Below, piece by piece: positions 33,717 through 46,300 of a DNA stretch of 64,000 nt. A program made the position numbers and the translations under genes. The stretch comes from Archegozetes longisetosus (Eukaryota > Arthropoda > Arachnida > Sarcoptiformes > Trhypochthoniidae): NCBI GenBank assembly GCA_018873245.2, contig JAEMBT020000009.1, forward strand, positions 15,061,794-15,125,793, written 5' to 3'. How positions within the stretch are numbered: the stretch's first letter is position 1; the number at the start of each line of letters is the position of its first letter. The notes beneath the pieces are model-generated. The model saw only the letters and a program-made list of their open reading frames with translations, searched no databases and was not told the DNA's origin.

Positions 33717-35341
33717 TGTTCCTCAATTTGATTATGCATGGCAGGTGATTTAAGTATTTTTAGATACAACACTTTAAAAACTTCTGACATAGTTTTTAGA
33801 TTCTTAATTATTGATTTGAATGTTTGAATTGATGAATAGCATAATACATACATAATAGATAGAATATTTTATATAATGTTAGATGGGATTGAACTATTGA
33901 AATCGATTGCGAAAGATATAACTTTTTCAACATCATTTCATAAAAGGTACGCAGACAGAAGTATTTCTAAAAATACTTCAATCTTTCTTTATTATAGTCA
34001 TATAGTATAGTCCAGGTATAGTAGGTAGATTCTCTTATTTCTTAGAATTTAAGCTAATGTATTGAAAAATAAGCTCCTTAATTTATATTGCAGTGAAAAT
34101 ACTTCCAAGTTCTCTATTATGATAATTATTTGACATTAATTTGATGTCTAAAGCCTTAATATCGAAAACTTGCGAAACACATCAAATAAGTTTTCATAAA
34201 ATTAGTTAACTTATAGAAGTTTGGTAACTAATTCTATTGATTTTACATAAATTATAGAACAATCAATTTGTTGTCTCAATCAGAAAAAGTGACTGAAATG
34301 ATAAGATAAATGACTTATAATTATTTTAATGTTAAGTACCTTAGTCATTCTTATGACAATTAGGATAAATTAGGAATGATAATTTGGTCTAAGTGTGTGG
34401 GTTCGAGCCCAGGAGGGTCTAACTCCTTTCTCGATTGTCTAAGTCTTATATTACAGGACTTTTTAAAACATTTAAAATTATGTTTGAAATTTGAATTTAT
34501 ATGTCCAATATTACTCTAACTAGCTCATAAGCAACCTATAACTCAAAACGTTATTCTACGATACTGATATTTGTTAATTAATCAATATATTGTTCACTAG
34601 TCATTGAATTAAGTAAATTGTTGAATAATTGTTAATTCAAACAAATTTGATCAATATATGATTGCTTTCAATAGTTAGCATTGAGTAACAGCAATATTCA
34701 ATCATTACATTCAATAATTAATAACAAAAAACTTAGACTCAATCTTGTTGTGTGATTTTCAAGATTTCAAAATGGAAACACAAAAACTATAAGATGTGTT
34801 AAATTCATAATTGAAGCATAATTTGAAACAAAAATCTACAAGTTTAGAAAGAAATAAATATTTACGACTTATCTGTGGAGAAAAAATTGAATTTAAAGAA
34901 GTTAAAAATCAAAATGAAAAGAGATATATATTGAACTATTTAGACATAGGTAAGAGCTATAAAGAAAAATAGAAAAAGTTTTAGATTAGTATTAGTTGAT
35001 TATATGCAGCATAAGTATAACTCTTTATTCATATGTAGATTCTATTGAAATGTTCAGTCAACTGAAGGACAGAACATGAATTTAAATCTGATATAAATAG
35101 CTTTTTATTCTCATTACATGACACAACTCTTAATGTAAACATATGATCAATCTATTCAATCATTTCAGCTTTATTTAAATTACTCAGTCCTCAAAACTGA
35201 TTTTGAAATCGGTCTAAACTTTTTCTAAAGTCTCTAAACTGTTGATCTAAAGTATTCGCCAGAAAATGATTTTGTGTTTTGAAAGACGTTATCGAGAAAG
35301 CCAAACATTACAACAAAAAAGTGTTTTTAATGTGTATAAAG
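33717..35341. other. intergenic with an isolated pol III B-box
   Basis: No supported gene. GGGTTCGAGCCC at 34399-34410 fits the tRNA B-box, but the T-stem does not pair over five bases and no A-box lies at the right distance. At most a decayed tRNA-derived SINE. Confidence 0.35.
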
Positions 35342-35429
35342 ATAAGACTAAGAGAGAATATTCTGTTCTTTCAACAAAATAGGAAATAAGACTGAGAGAG
35401 AATATTCTGTTCTTTCAGCAAAATAAGAA
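35342..35429 (+). repeat. 44-bp tandem duplication
   Basis: Two units of ATAAGACTRAGAGAGAATAT..., differing at about four positions, 360 bp upstream of the receptor start. Confidence 0.85.
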
Positions 35430-35465
35430 ATTTTCTTTACTCTTTAGGTTGTTTTTGGCCAATCA

Positions 35466-35570
35466 GAATCTGGTGCAAAACGAATAAATTCTATGATAAA
35501 GAATCTGGTGATAGAAGAATGAATTCTATAATAAAGAATTTGGTGGTAGAGGAATGAATTCTATGATAAA
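35466..35570 (+). repeat. 35-bp tandem triplication
   Basis: Three units of GAATCTGGTG...AATTCTATGATAAA in the presumed 5' region of the receptor gene. Confidence 0.85.
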
Positions 35571-35740
35571 GACTATCGTTAAGATACATAATACAGTTGT
35601 GTTGAATATGAAGACACTCAGCAAATGAAATATTACCTAAAGGTGATGCTATAAAATTCACACCAACAACAATGAATTGAAATTCTGGAGATCAGAATAC
35701 ATCCGCTTATGGTAATGCAATCCTGTCATCGACGAACTTA

Positions 35741-35802
35741 ATGGATATAATCCTATTGATATCTTAAATATGAGCAAAATATACCAGAATTATGACTATT
35801 AA
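35741..35802 (+). promoter_or_regulatory. upstream ORFs before the 5-HT receptor start
   Basis: Two short uORFs precede the main ATG: 35741-35767 (8 codons) and 35770-35802 (10 codons). The second overlaps the main ATG at 35792 by 11 nt in another frame. If both are in the mRNA they would reduce initiation at the receptor ATG. Confidence 0.4.
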
Positions 35803-37690
35803 CCAAACATATTTTGACTACTGGACTCATGATTTGATTATTAACTCAACTAAAGTATCATTAATAATAGTAAATAATAATAATAATAACAATAACAACA
35901 GCAGTTCAGAAGAAATAGAAAGAAATATAGATAGAAATGGAGTATTATTTATAATAACGACAAGTCTTATTCTAGCCATTCTTACCATTTGTACTGCTAT
36001 CGGAAATATATTGGTTATCGCTGCTGTTCTTCTTGAACGAAATTTGAGAACTCCTGCTAATTATTTAGTCTTATCTCTCGCTCTAGCTGATTGTCTTGTT
36101 GCTTGTCTTGTTATGCCTTTGGGAGCCTTTTATGAAATACAGGGCCATTGGTCTCTTGGACATCTTATTTGCGAGTTCTGGACTAGTGTTGATGTTTTAT
36201 GCTGTACTGCTAGGTATTATTATTTATGTTGTAATAAGTTGTAATTTTATATTCTATATTTGAATATTTAGTAATTGTTTATAGCAACTAGAGAAGGATG
36301 TTACTATGTCAATCATGTTACTATGTCAACCTTGTTGCTAACTTGATTTTGGATTTGCTTTGACTTGTATATTGAATATTCTATAAGTTTTTTATTTCTG
36401 ATCATATTATGCTTCGATAAAAAGCATGCCATTATAACACATCACTTCCGATTGCTATTGAGGATTATTAAGTTTGCGAGTGTACATCTGTGTATAAAAC
36501 TCTTCTCGTTTATCTAAATCTTTAGTATACTGCACTTATTGGCCATAGCTGTGGACCGCTATTGGGCAGTGACTAATGTTGATTATATACATCAGCGCAA
36601 CGCTAAGCGTATAGGGATTATGATTATTACCATTTGGTTTGTGGCTGCTATTGTCTCTTTAGCACCTAATTTCGGTTGGAAAGACACCGACTTCAAGAAG
36701 AGGATTGACATTGAAAAACGATGTCTTGTCTCTCAAAATGTTGGGTATCAGATATTTGCAACAATCGCTACTTTTTACGGACCTCTGATTCTTATATTAG
36801 TTTTGTATTGGAAGATATATCAAGTATAGTATGACAATCGAAGTATAAAATATCAATTTAATACATAGGTATTAATTAATCAATAGGTGGCACGAAAGCG
36901 TATTAGACGAAAGCCTGGCAGCAAATTACAAATCAAAACTAGTCAATCCAACCAACCAATCATCCTAACTTCTCCCAATGAACCATTCTCCCCATCTTCA
37001 ATGCCAATCATTCCTGAGAGCGTCGATGCAAATGAGACTGAGCTGAATGATGTCAATCTTAGCCTAACAATACCTCCAATACAACAGGCATTGCCATCAA
37101 TTTCGTTCTCAGACAGATCGACGTCAACAACTGGTACGAGCAATCATTCGCCACCGATAAGTGATAAACCAATTCTATTGAGAACTAAGAGTAATTTGAA
37201 ACAGACGTTAAATTCTAAAAGGGAGAAAAAGGCAGCGAAAACATTGGCGATTGTGACGGGTATTCAATAGGCTAATCTAACCTAACTTAATCTGATTTGA
37301 CCAAACCTAACCTGATCTAATCTAGCCTAACTTGATCTGACCAAATCCAACTTGATCTGATCTAACCTAACCTAGTCATCATAACCTAGTCACCTAACCT
37401 AGTCAACCTAACCTAGTCAACCTAACCTATCCAACCTATGATTGAAATTATACTAAAGATAATTATATAAAATTTCAGGTGCATTTGTAATTTGTTGGCT
37501 TCCATTTTTTGTGATGGCACTTGTAATATCTCTCTGTCATTCGTGTGATCCTCCACCTGTATTAACAAGTATATTTTTATGGCTCGGATATGTCAATTCG
37601 TATGTTTGCTAGCATTTACGACTTATTGATTTAGTATTAAACTATTCTCTTTTTTAGATTATTGAATTGCATTATATACACTATTTTCAG
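35792..37690 (+). CDS. 5-HT1-like serotonin receptor (class A GPCR), last exon(s) unresolved
   Basis: Exons 35792-36213, 36526-36823, 36887-37259, 37479-37599 and 37658-37690, all GT-AG, phases consistent, about 415 aa. Residues 28-36 are a poly-Asn run written with AAT/AAC. TM1 has G71-N72, TM2 LALAD (D100), C127 pairs with C207 of loop 2, TM3 holds the amine-binding D134 ([10 protein letters not shown]) and DRY at 151-153, TM4 W178, then the 5-HT1-like [15 protein letters not shown] and YWKIY..ARKRIRR; TM5 P227; a Ser/Thr/Pro-rich third loop of about 110 aa (exon 3); TM6 CWLPFF (370-375); TM7 WLGYVNSLLN. It should couple serotonin to G proteins (Gi-type, by family) at the plasma membrane. 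Odd: NPxxY is N408-C409-I-I-Y412. The exon after F415 is uncertain: splicing to 37801 adds 17 residues and stops at 37852; no splice gives a stop at 37700. Confidence 0.93.
37264..37437 (+). repeat. degenerate CCTAA telomere-like array in receptor intron 3
   Basis: About 175 bp of CCTAA-type pentamers with TGATC/TTGACC variants and CTAGTCA spacers. It fills some 80% of the 219-nt intron (37260-37478), starting right after the donor and stopping about 40 nt before the acceptor. Confidence 0.85.
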
Positions 37691-37852
37691 GTTTGTTTGA
37701 TTTCGTTTTTATTGATCTCAATAAAAATAAGAATACTATTCATTGATTACTTGGGATATGTATTGAAGTGAGCTGAACACTCTTCACATCCAAAGTCCAG
37801 ATTGAAGAAATATTGCCTACGATTTCAATTATTTGTCACAATTAAAAATTAG

Positions 37853-38650
37853 CTAAAAATCTGATTAATCTAATGATAAAATTAAAAATAAATGCAAAAC
37901 AATCAATGATTTAAATCATCGATAGCTTACGTAGACAGCTTGCTAGAGATCTATTCGTAGTTAACCATGAGGGAATTATAGTGAGAAAAACTAGATGTAG
38001 CAGCATTGGCTTTAATTTGTCTAGAGTTGACTCTAACCTAATGTGGTCACTCGCAACTCTCTACTCAGGGATTGACACTTTTTTTTGGATCTAATCGTAC
38101 TCTAGTCATTCACTTAAGTTAGGTCAAGCTTGACTTTAAAAACTAGTAAATAATTAAGTTTTCAATTCAGATTTTATATTTAAAAATAATTTGAACTTTA
38201 GTAGTTATCTGTGTATTCGATGATGAATATTGATGAATATTGATGAATGTTGATGAATGTTGGTGAATGTTGGTGAATGTTGCTGAATATTGATAAAAAT
38301 AGAAATCTATTAATACTAAACAAAGCTTACTGTCCAAAAGTAAGGGTAAAATCCATTTATTCTAATAATACACCAATTGATTGCATATTTAGTGTTAGTA
38401 ATTCTCCCAACTTGTCAATATAATACTATCACTTTTACTAAACCACCTCTCTAATATGTTTCAATTCTATCAGACTAACTTTATGCTTAGCTCTTTCATT
38501 CTGGATCTAATCATTATAGGGACCTATTACAGGGATTTATTATAAGTAACTATTCTCTACCACTTTAACCATAACTGATGCAAAATCATTTATGATAACT
38601 ATGCTCACTTCAACTTTGCTGATAAAGCCATAAAAGGGATCATATAATTA
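37853..38650. other. sequence downstream of the receptor, with an 11-bp minisatellite
   Basis: 38217-38295 is a TGATGAATATT/TGGTGAATGTT tandem array of about seven units. No canonical receptor tail exon (S/N-P-D/E-F-R) was found here. Confidence 0.5.
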
Positions 38651-38828
38651 CAGTAACACCTCGATATAGTGAATCGCTGGGAATCGATATTTTTATTCAC
38701 CACAACGATGTTTCACTGTAATGAGATTTCAATATGATGAGTTTCACAATAACAGAGTTTCAGTATAACGAAGTTTCAGCATAACGAGGTTTCAGTATAA
38801 TGGAGTTGAATATATCGAAGTGTTACTG
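38651..38828. mobile_element. pogo-like MITE, family C, 178 bp
   Basis: TA-CAGTAACACCTCGATATAG at the left and TATATCGAAGTGTTACTG-TA at the right. The interior contains about five tandem GAGTTTCA(G/C)(T/C)ATAACGA units of 17-20 bp, an internal repeat not seen in the other copies. Confidence 0.8.
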
Positions 38829-40486
38829 TACTTAGTAGCAGGTTTAAAACTGTAATATATTAAATGCACTCGTCAGATAATACAACCCATAGTGTAAGAT
38901 ATTCTAACATTCATTTATTCTTCTTTTATACTCGAATAGCCCTGATTTTCGAGCTGCCTTCAAAAAACTTTTATGTGGTCGCCATCATCGTTATCGAGAC
39001 TCATTCAGATAACTGTTCTCTTCAAAGCCATCATCCATTTCATACATGTTGACTTAACTTAAACCCCTTTAAACTAAACCATCTGTTAACTTATTTTGAA
39101 ATATATCTAAGATTAAACCGTATTATTCAATATTAAAATACGTTTTATTTTTAGACCAATTCTTTTGAACTAAATCGAAAAAATAAAGAATAAATTCTCG
39201 AATATTTTCCAATTCATCAATTTTAACAAATAGATCAATGGTTGAGAAGAATAGATTTCACTTTGATCTTGAGTATAAAAAATAGATTTAACGCTATTTC
39301 GTGCCTATTCATAAGAATATTCTTACGAATATTCTAACGGATATTCATATGAATGCATAACTATTAAGAAGAAAGCTTTTCAAAACCATTCTTAAGCTAG
39401 AAATAAATGGACAAAAATATTGCGATTGTGTACTGGATACATAACAAATGGCATATTCTCTCAGGAGGTAGCCTTTCTAACAATTTGATCTCTAAAAGAT
39501 CAGATGACCTGAACCTTGTAAATGTTACTTGACCATAACTTAATGCTACTACTTATGAAATTGTTGAGCGGAAATATCTTTAAGAGTCGATTTCTGTATC
39601 GCATCACTGGTTTAACTAATTGAAGAGTTATCTACTTTATCATATAAGTGCTCTACATTAGAATTGCTCACATTTTTAACTATGTTTTTATCTAAAAATT
39701 TTGTTTTCATTTTTGAAAATCAATTCTATATCAATAAATTTCAATTTAATAAATTGATCGAATATAATGAGTTTACTGTCCGATAAACAACTTGATGAAT
39801 AATATGATAGATTTTCTGTTTCTACAATTATAAAGCATAGAAAATAGGGTTTAATATTGAGAAACTTCTACCACAACACAGTTACGTTCTGACTTAACGT
39901 TTACCAATTTAACCTAAAATAGTCCCATTGCGATTAACTTAGCTGAGTTATTTTGACTAAAGGTCTAGCGCTCTGCGCCTAAGAGAATATTGAAGACTTC
40001 CAATCCTATTCCTTATGAATTGGAGTTGAACAAACAGAAAATATACATTTGTTTCCTTGATTAATGGATAATAATGTGTCAATAATAATATTAATAATAA
40101 TAATGTGACAATAATAATTAAGTCAAGTTTGATCAACTTGCAGTTAATTCAGATAACTTGAGCACATTACTAATGAATATGAGATATGAAATGCTTTATG
40201 ACTGATTAGTGGCTAATGAAGAAGTTGACTGTAAATATGAAACAAAAAACACCTTAGAGTAAAGTAGACAACAAGTAAAAGCATTATGAGATAGAATTGA
40301 TAAAAAGAAAGCATTGTTACAAAAATAGTGAAGTCTGGTTAGAAAAAGCATTTTAATATGCTATAAACTAAGATTTATTGCTCTAATACAAGTATTAGTA
40401 CTATGTTATCTCTTTTTGCAATTTATTCTTTACAACGATTGTCATTAATTATTTTTATGAAAAAATAACAATTCACCTAATTTTTC

Positions 40487-40489
<3 letters not shown>
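38829..40489. other. intergenic, nothing recognised
   Basis: AT-rich. The 62-codon ORF 38864-39052 has no features. A GAATATTC cluster at 39318-39350 and an (AAT)n patch at 40080-40115 are the only structures. Confidence 0.35.

Positions 40490-40531
<42 letters not shown>
40490..40531 (+). repeat. (CT)n microsatellite
   Basis: About 21 perfect CT units. Confidence 0.95.
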
Positions 40532-40536
<5 letters not shown>

Positions 40537-40846
40537 ATAATTGATTGAGACAAATAAAGTTGGATGATCTAAAAAACGCCAACCTACTTTTTAAACTGAA
40601 CAGATTCTTATTCATCATAAAAGTTATAAAGTTTCAATTTTCATTGTGATTGCCCCAGAACATTCTAAGCTATATAAAACTTTGAAATTTCAGATACTTA
40701 GTCCAACCTTTGGCTGAATCCAGACCTTTCACATAAATTTAATAATTTACTAGACTTCCGGTTTGTCTGGACAGTTTTTCTAAACCGTTAGACTTCAAAA
40801 GAACAAAAATTTTCGGTTACGCATTGACTGTTAAGAATAAAACTAA

Positions 40847-41175
40847 AGGTCTATTTACACGATTCAATTTATGTAGAATTGAAGTGACTTGAATTCAAGC
40901 CAATTGAATAATGTGTATGCATAAATTGCTTCAACTGTTATTGAATTACAGGTATCAAAAAAGTTAAACGATGTTTAATTTTTGGCAATAACTTGAATGC
41001 ATTAGCCATTCACGGTATATGCTACGCATTTTTGTTTACATTTTAAAAATAATTTGATTGGATCAAATTTATTCGCTTATTCAATATTATTATTTATGTG
41101 TAAATAGAAATTCAATTCATGACAATAGAATTCAAGTATTCAATTCTACATAAATTGAATCGTGTAAATAGACCT
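40847..41175. mobile_element. PIF/Harbinger-like MITE
   Basis: 329 bp. A perfect 37-bp terminal inverted repeat (left from AGGTCTATTTACACGATTCA, right the inverse ending CGTGTAAATAGACCT), continuing imperfectly to about 48 bp through CTTGAATTC. It is flanked by TAA on both sides (40844-40846, 41176-41178). The 3-bp TAA duplication and long terminal repeats point to the PIF/Harbinger superfamily. No ORF; the near-perfect ends suggest a fairly recent insertion. Confidence 0.85.
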
Positions 41176-43228
41176 TAAGGAAAGTCAATAAGATGATTAG
41201 TAATCAGAGGGTTGCACGACAATCAAGTTCAAATAGTCTAACTGAATAAGTCGGGCAATGCACTATTTAAGTTACCGCGTCATCATTGACGCTATATTGA
41301 ACTTAAATCAAATATAAGTATAGGTATTGCGAAGGTTGATCTATTTATCTATAATGTACTATTGAATATATTTAGTTAGGATTCAAGTCCAGTTCAACTT
41401 AAATGTTAATATTGCTCAGAATATAATTTCAGATCTGACAGATCTCTAAGAGGTCTCCCGTTGAGAAAGTTTTATAGATAACAGCTAACACTTATAAAAT
41501 AACTGAATTTTTAGTTCAAACCACTAATGTATCCAAATTTCAATAATATATTTGGATAAATATCTCTAATACTAAGTTGATATATAATAAGTATTTCTGA
41601 AATATTTGGATAAGAGTCAATCCTAATAATAAACTTATAAAAGTAGTGCACTTAAAGTTTCGATTATATGGGAAAATAACTTATTCTTTATTCAGTTTTG
41701 TTCATGAAAATTCTATTTGTATTCCATTCAGACCATCTAAAATAGATTTCTATCAAAGTTAATCTTATATAGAACTCCTCTGAATTCCTCTGAATTCTTC
41801 TGAATTCTATACAGAATCTCTATTTAATTCAGGTGATTTAGTTATAATTTGTTGAATATCTAGAACTGATAAAAACACTTAACAGCCTACGTCTCTTTTG
41901 ACAAATTTGAATGCAAACTGACTCTAAATGACAATTGTCACCATTCAGCTTAACTCCTATTTCCGAACAATTGTTTTCTTCATCTATTGAATAGCATTTA
42001 CTTCTATCAAATGATTGGAAAACATGAGTAGAATATGATCAGAATTTGAACAGAATTCAAGCTATTCATCAAAAATGAGAGCAGTCACTATAAGATATAA
42101 CAACGAAAACTTGAATTATCGGATGAAATAAGTCAAAAAATTCTTATATGGAATTAGAAAACTTTTAGAGTCAGTAATATCTGTTGAAAAGTAATTTTTT
42201 CTTGTCGTTTCATCAATTTTTGTTTGAAAGCCCAAAGGCTTTTATAATACAGGGATTTCTAGAAAGTCTTATGAAAGTTGAGCTAATATTGATCTAATAA
42301 ACACTCTCGAGTATTGAACATTAGTTATGATTAGTTTCTTTTAGTGAAACTTGAATTTCAGCATAAAAGTAAATAAATATTTTTTAGAGAATTACTAACT
42401 TATAATTTGAAGCTAACTTTGTTTGAGTTATTAGCTATTTGTTGCCATCTGAAATGTTTTACTCTCAGAAATTCAGACCAATATGAAATTATAAATTAAA
42501 TTTTTTTTTACTTATTCCCATAGCTGAAAATTCAGTCTTTTCATCAAAATTATTGATTTATTTAAAAAAATTCACTCGTAATGAAAACGATTGAATTATG
42601 AATTTAGTATAAAAAACTTGGAGAAAGAATTTTAATTTTAGGTGAGCTATAAAGAGAAAGAGCAAAAATATTTAAGTAATATTGATGATAAAATAAAAAT
42701 AAAAATAAAAATAACGTCTTATGAGTGAGTAGAAAAACTTTCATAAAAGACAATAACGATAATAAGCTAGAATGTTTGGAGAGCTATATGACAATAGATT
42801 GTGACTGAACTAACTGGTATTTTAATTTTCTATAGAATTATTACTTAAGAATTCTTACTCTGCAATTCTATAGAGTTATTGCTAAAGGATTGTTATTCTG
42901 TAATTCAATAGAATTATTACTAAAGAATTCTTATTATGCATTTCAATAGAATCATCAAAAACAACCGCAAGTCTTAAATCAAAGAATGTATGACAAGAAT
43001 TGTTTTTATTATGCATATGAGTTTTTCATTAATTTATTAAATCAAAGGCATAACAGTTGTCTTATTCTTCACTATCCTTCCAGTTTTGTCTATGAATTGG
43101 TTCACTTTTTCTTATGTCATATATTTTCTCCCTTTAATTAATTTCAGACTCTTTAATGAGTTTTATGCGTTAATCTACAGAAGATTTTCACTCTTTCTCA
43201 ATAGCCGAGTCCATTTGATCTTTTAGAG
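41176..43228. other. intergenic, one short minisatellite
   Basis: 41776-41815 holds three to four units of CTCTGAATTC. Repeated TAGAATTATTACT-type units occur near 42830-42960. No gene. Confidence 0.35.
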
Positions 43229-43330
43229 CAGCTGTTTCTAACTTTCTCGTGTCACGGCCCACTTGTCACGTGATCCTAATAGAGCTTAATGTTAGACTTA
43301 GTGGGTCTTAAAAGACAGTTAGAAGGGCTC
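43229..43330 (+). mobile_element. possible hAT terminus remnant
   Basis: CAGCTGTTTCTAACTTTCTC followed by GTGTCACGGCCCACTTGTCA resembles the common hAT end CAGTGGTTCTCAAC...CGGCCCAC. A related stretch (ATCACGGTCCAC..TGGCCCACATAAGG) is at 46090-46135 in the same orientation. No target duplication was found. Confidence 0.3.
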
Positions 43331-46300
43331 TATTCTAAATAATACAGCATATTATTCTTAAGAATAAATTCTTACTTTTATATTTGGATACTTAAAGTGA
43401 AGTTCCGACAGAGATATTATGTTCTCATCAGAAACCGGATGAATGGGTAGAGAGCAAAGTTAGTAACATATTTCAATGAAGGTTATTACGTTATACTATA
43501 GTTTTCAACAGTTTAATCAACTTTTTGATTCAAGTTGTTTACTATTATTAATGACTTCTCTTTTTCATGTGTCATATAATTCTCTTTTTTTATATGATTA
43601 ATTGTTATTTCACAACCAAATATGAATATTTGTTATTTTAGGTTCATTCTTTATACTTATTATCAACCATTAGTTTTATTCAAACCCTTTATTCTGATCT
43701 AAATCACTATTTTGACAGAATAATTAGGCTAACTGCTTGTATGACAGATCTATAGATTTATGATAGAGTCGACCTTCAACGAGACAATCTGATTTCTCAT
43801 TTTCATCATTCATAACCAAATTTATTATTTCGCAAATAGTATTTCGATTCTTCATATTTCTCAAATTAAGTTTAACTCGTTGCTCAATTATTTCGAAAGT
43901 GTTTTAATCTGTGTGAAACATTGATCAAAGAATATTCTTAAGGGTATTCTGGCATAAAAAAAATTTCTGAGCATAAATTAATACAAGAATATTCCCAAGC
44001 ATAAATTAACATAAAAATATTGCTACGAAAAAATTAATATAAGAATATTCTTGTAGGAAATCAAACGATATGTAGTGAGAACTTAAACGGAATCAATGGT
44101 GAGAAAGCCCGAAAATTAGGGTTGAGTTGGAAAATGATTCACTAAGAGACTTAATTCTAATCCTATAATATTATGGTTCCAGTAATACTATCAGTACTTA
44201 AATCCTAATTACAGATAAGTTGGCTCATGAACAGATAAATCATACTGAGATGAAAAAATACTTTTTCCTATATACTCGTCACTATCTTAAGCTTTCAATA
44301 TATATATATATTTGTTAAACACTTGTCTAATATGAGTTTAATTGATGGCAAATAGTTTTAATTCACTTTTCAAATTCTTAGTATAGGAATTTTTCAGTAA
44401 TGATTGAATAAGTGTTCATTTGATAGTAAGCCTAGAAAAGTTTCTGAATTTTTAAAGCTGAATAAATTTATTATAAGTCTATAAATTTTTTAAATGACCC
44501 AAAATTACAGTTAAAGCTAAAATTTTTTATACCAATCTGATACAAGAGATCTTTTCTGATAAAAGCAAGCTATAAATTTGATAATGCAACCGATAAATAT
44601 TTGAAATTTTCAAATTTTCATTTCAGTCATTTATAAATATTATCAATCGATAGGGATTTCTTGAGACAGAGAGGCATAGATGATGAAACTATTGACTTGA
44701 TATTCATGACTGGCTGAATTTGGTTAAGATGACAAACCATTGGTAAACAATTCTTTAGATTTATATATCAATCTGCTTGATACTATTATACTATTGCTTG
44801 AATTTGATTGAAAAATCTAATAGATTTTCCAGAAACTAATCTTATATATTGTATATTTGGAAATATTAGTATTACATGAAATTCTTATTTTCTATTGATC
44901 AGATTGCAATCAAACTCTATAATATTGATTAATATTTCTTTTCTTATAGATATGTATTTCGTTCAATCATTCAGTCATGAGATCCTATGCCTTTCAAAAA
45001 TGAATTCTTTTATATCTTTTCATTAAATTTCCGATTTCCAAAAAAGTACTCATTCAGTAAATAAAGTTTGAAAATTCTGTTATATATGAACTGATTAGAA
45101 AAAAGTATGACTCAATCAAAGAATATTAGTGATCCTTATAAGTAAAGAACACTAACCATTTCATAAGATATATTATTTGCTATGTAAGAATTAAAATTGT
45201 ATTAAACATTGAACTATGTGAAAATACATACTGATTGAACATTGATAGAGCTGTAGTGCTTAGCGCCTTAGATAGCTCTCTTACTTAATTGTGATACCTC
45301 GCAGATAAGCGATTCAATCTTTGCTATACTATTCTCATTCGATATAGTATTGTTCTGTTTCGTACTGCACTATTCTCTTTTGTATTCTTACTGGTTTTGT
45401 CGTGTTCAACTTATTTCTATAGTTAGTTTGGTTAGGTTTAGGTAAATATAACGAAAATTCGTTCAATTCGTAGAAAAGTTGAAATTTTCATAAATAATTG
45501 AGTATCGAAATTATAATACTCGATATAATGATGATTGAAAAAAACATCAAAGCAACTTAATTTTGCATTAATTTTATTCCTATATAAATTCAGTTCTTAT
45601 TCAGTGGAATCTGTAATAGTTTAGATGCTGGGGGGTCTAAGAGTCCTGTTAGGCTATACTAGACTATATTAGCTACATTTATAATGAAGCACATAATTAA
45701 CACGAAAAGCATCTAAAGTGAAAGTCAACTAGAATATGAAATATAGAATTCAGTACAGAATTTAGTATAGAATTTTAGAATTTAGTATCATAGTTTGACA
45801 GCTGTTTATGACGTTGACAGTAAGTGTTGCAGTAAAGCTTATTATAATTAGTTACGCCCAATGTGATATTTACAGTAAAAACGAATCCAATTTTTACACC
45901 AGATGCTTATTCTCATATCTTAAACTAAATTTATTCTTAAACAGCATGCAAATAAATTAAGTTTTCATTAAAACTTCAGATCTATTTAATGAGATTCAAA
46001 TCTGAATTGAATGAACATATTACTTTTTAGAACTTAGATTCTGTAATTATAGTATAAGTTATGCCTCTCAGTGTACTAGAGTCTTTGTATATCACGGTCC
46101 ACAAACCGCATTTCTGGCCCACATAAGGCTTTAAGAATTATTCAACTAAACTCAATGCACGAAAGAGTAATGAAGAAAAATTATAGATTTTTGTAATCTA
46201 TTTCTTATATACTTGTTTACTGAATTAGCATGAATCTAACAGTAGAGTGGATAAATTCGCAATTACTGATAGTATAACAATATTTTGAGATTTTATTCGT

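Noticed and set aside
34330..34430. tRNA gene
   Set aside because: Only the B-box loop fits; the T-stem mispairs and there is no acceptor stem or A-box.
36943..37143. 66-codon minus-strand ORF
   Set aside because: Antisense of the receptor's third intracellular loop exon.
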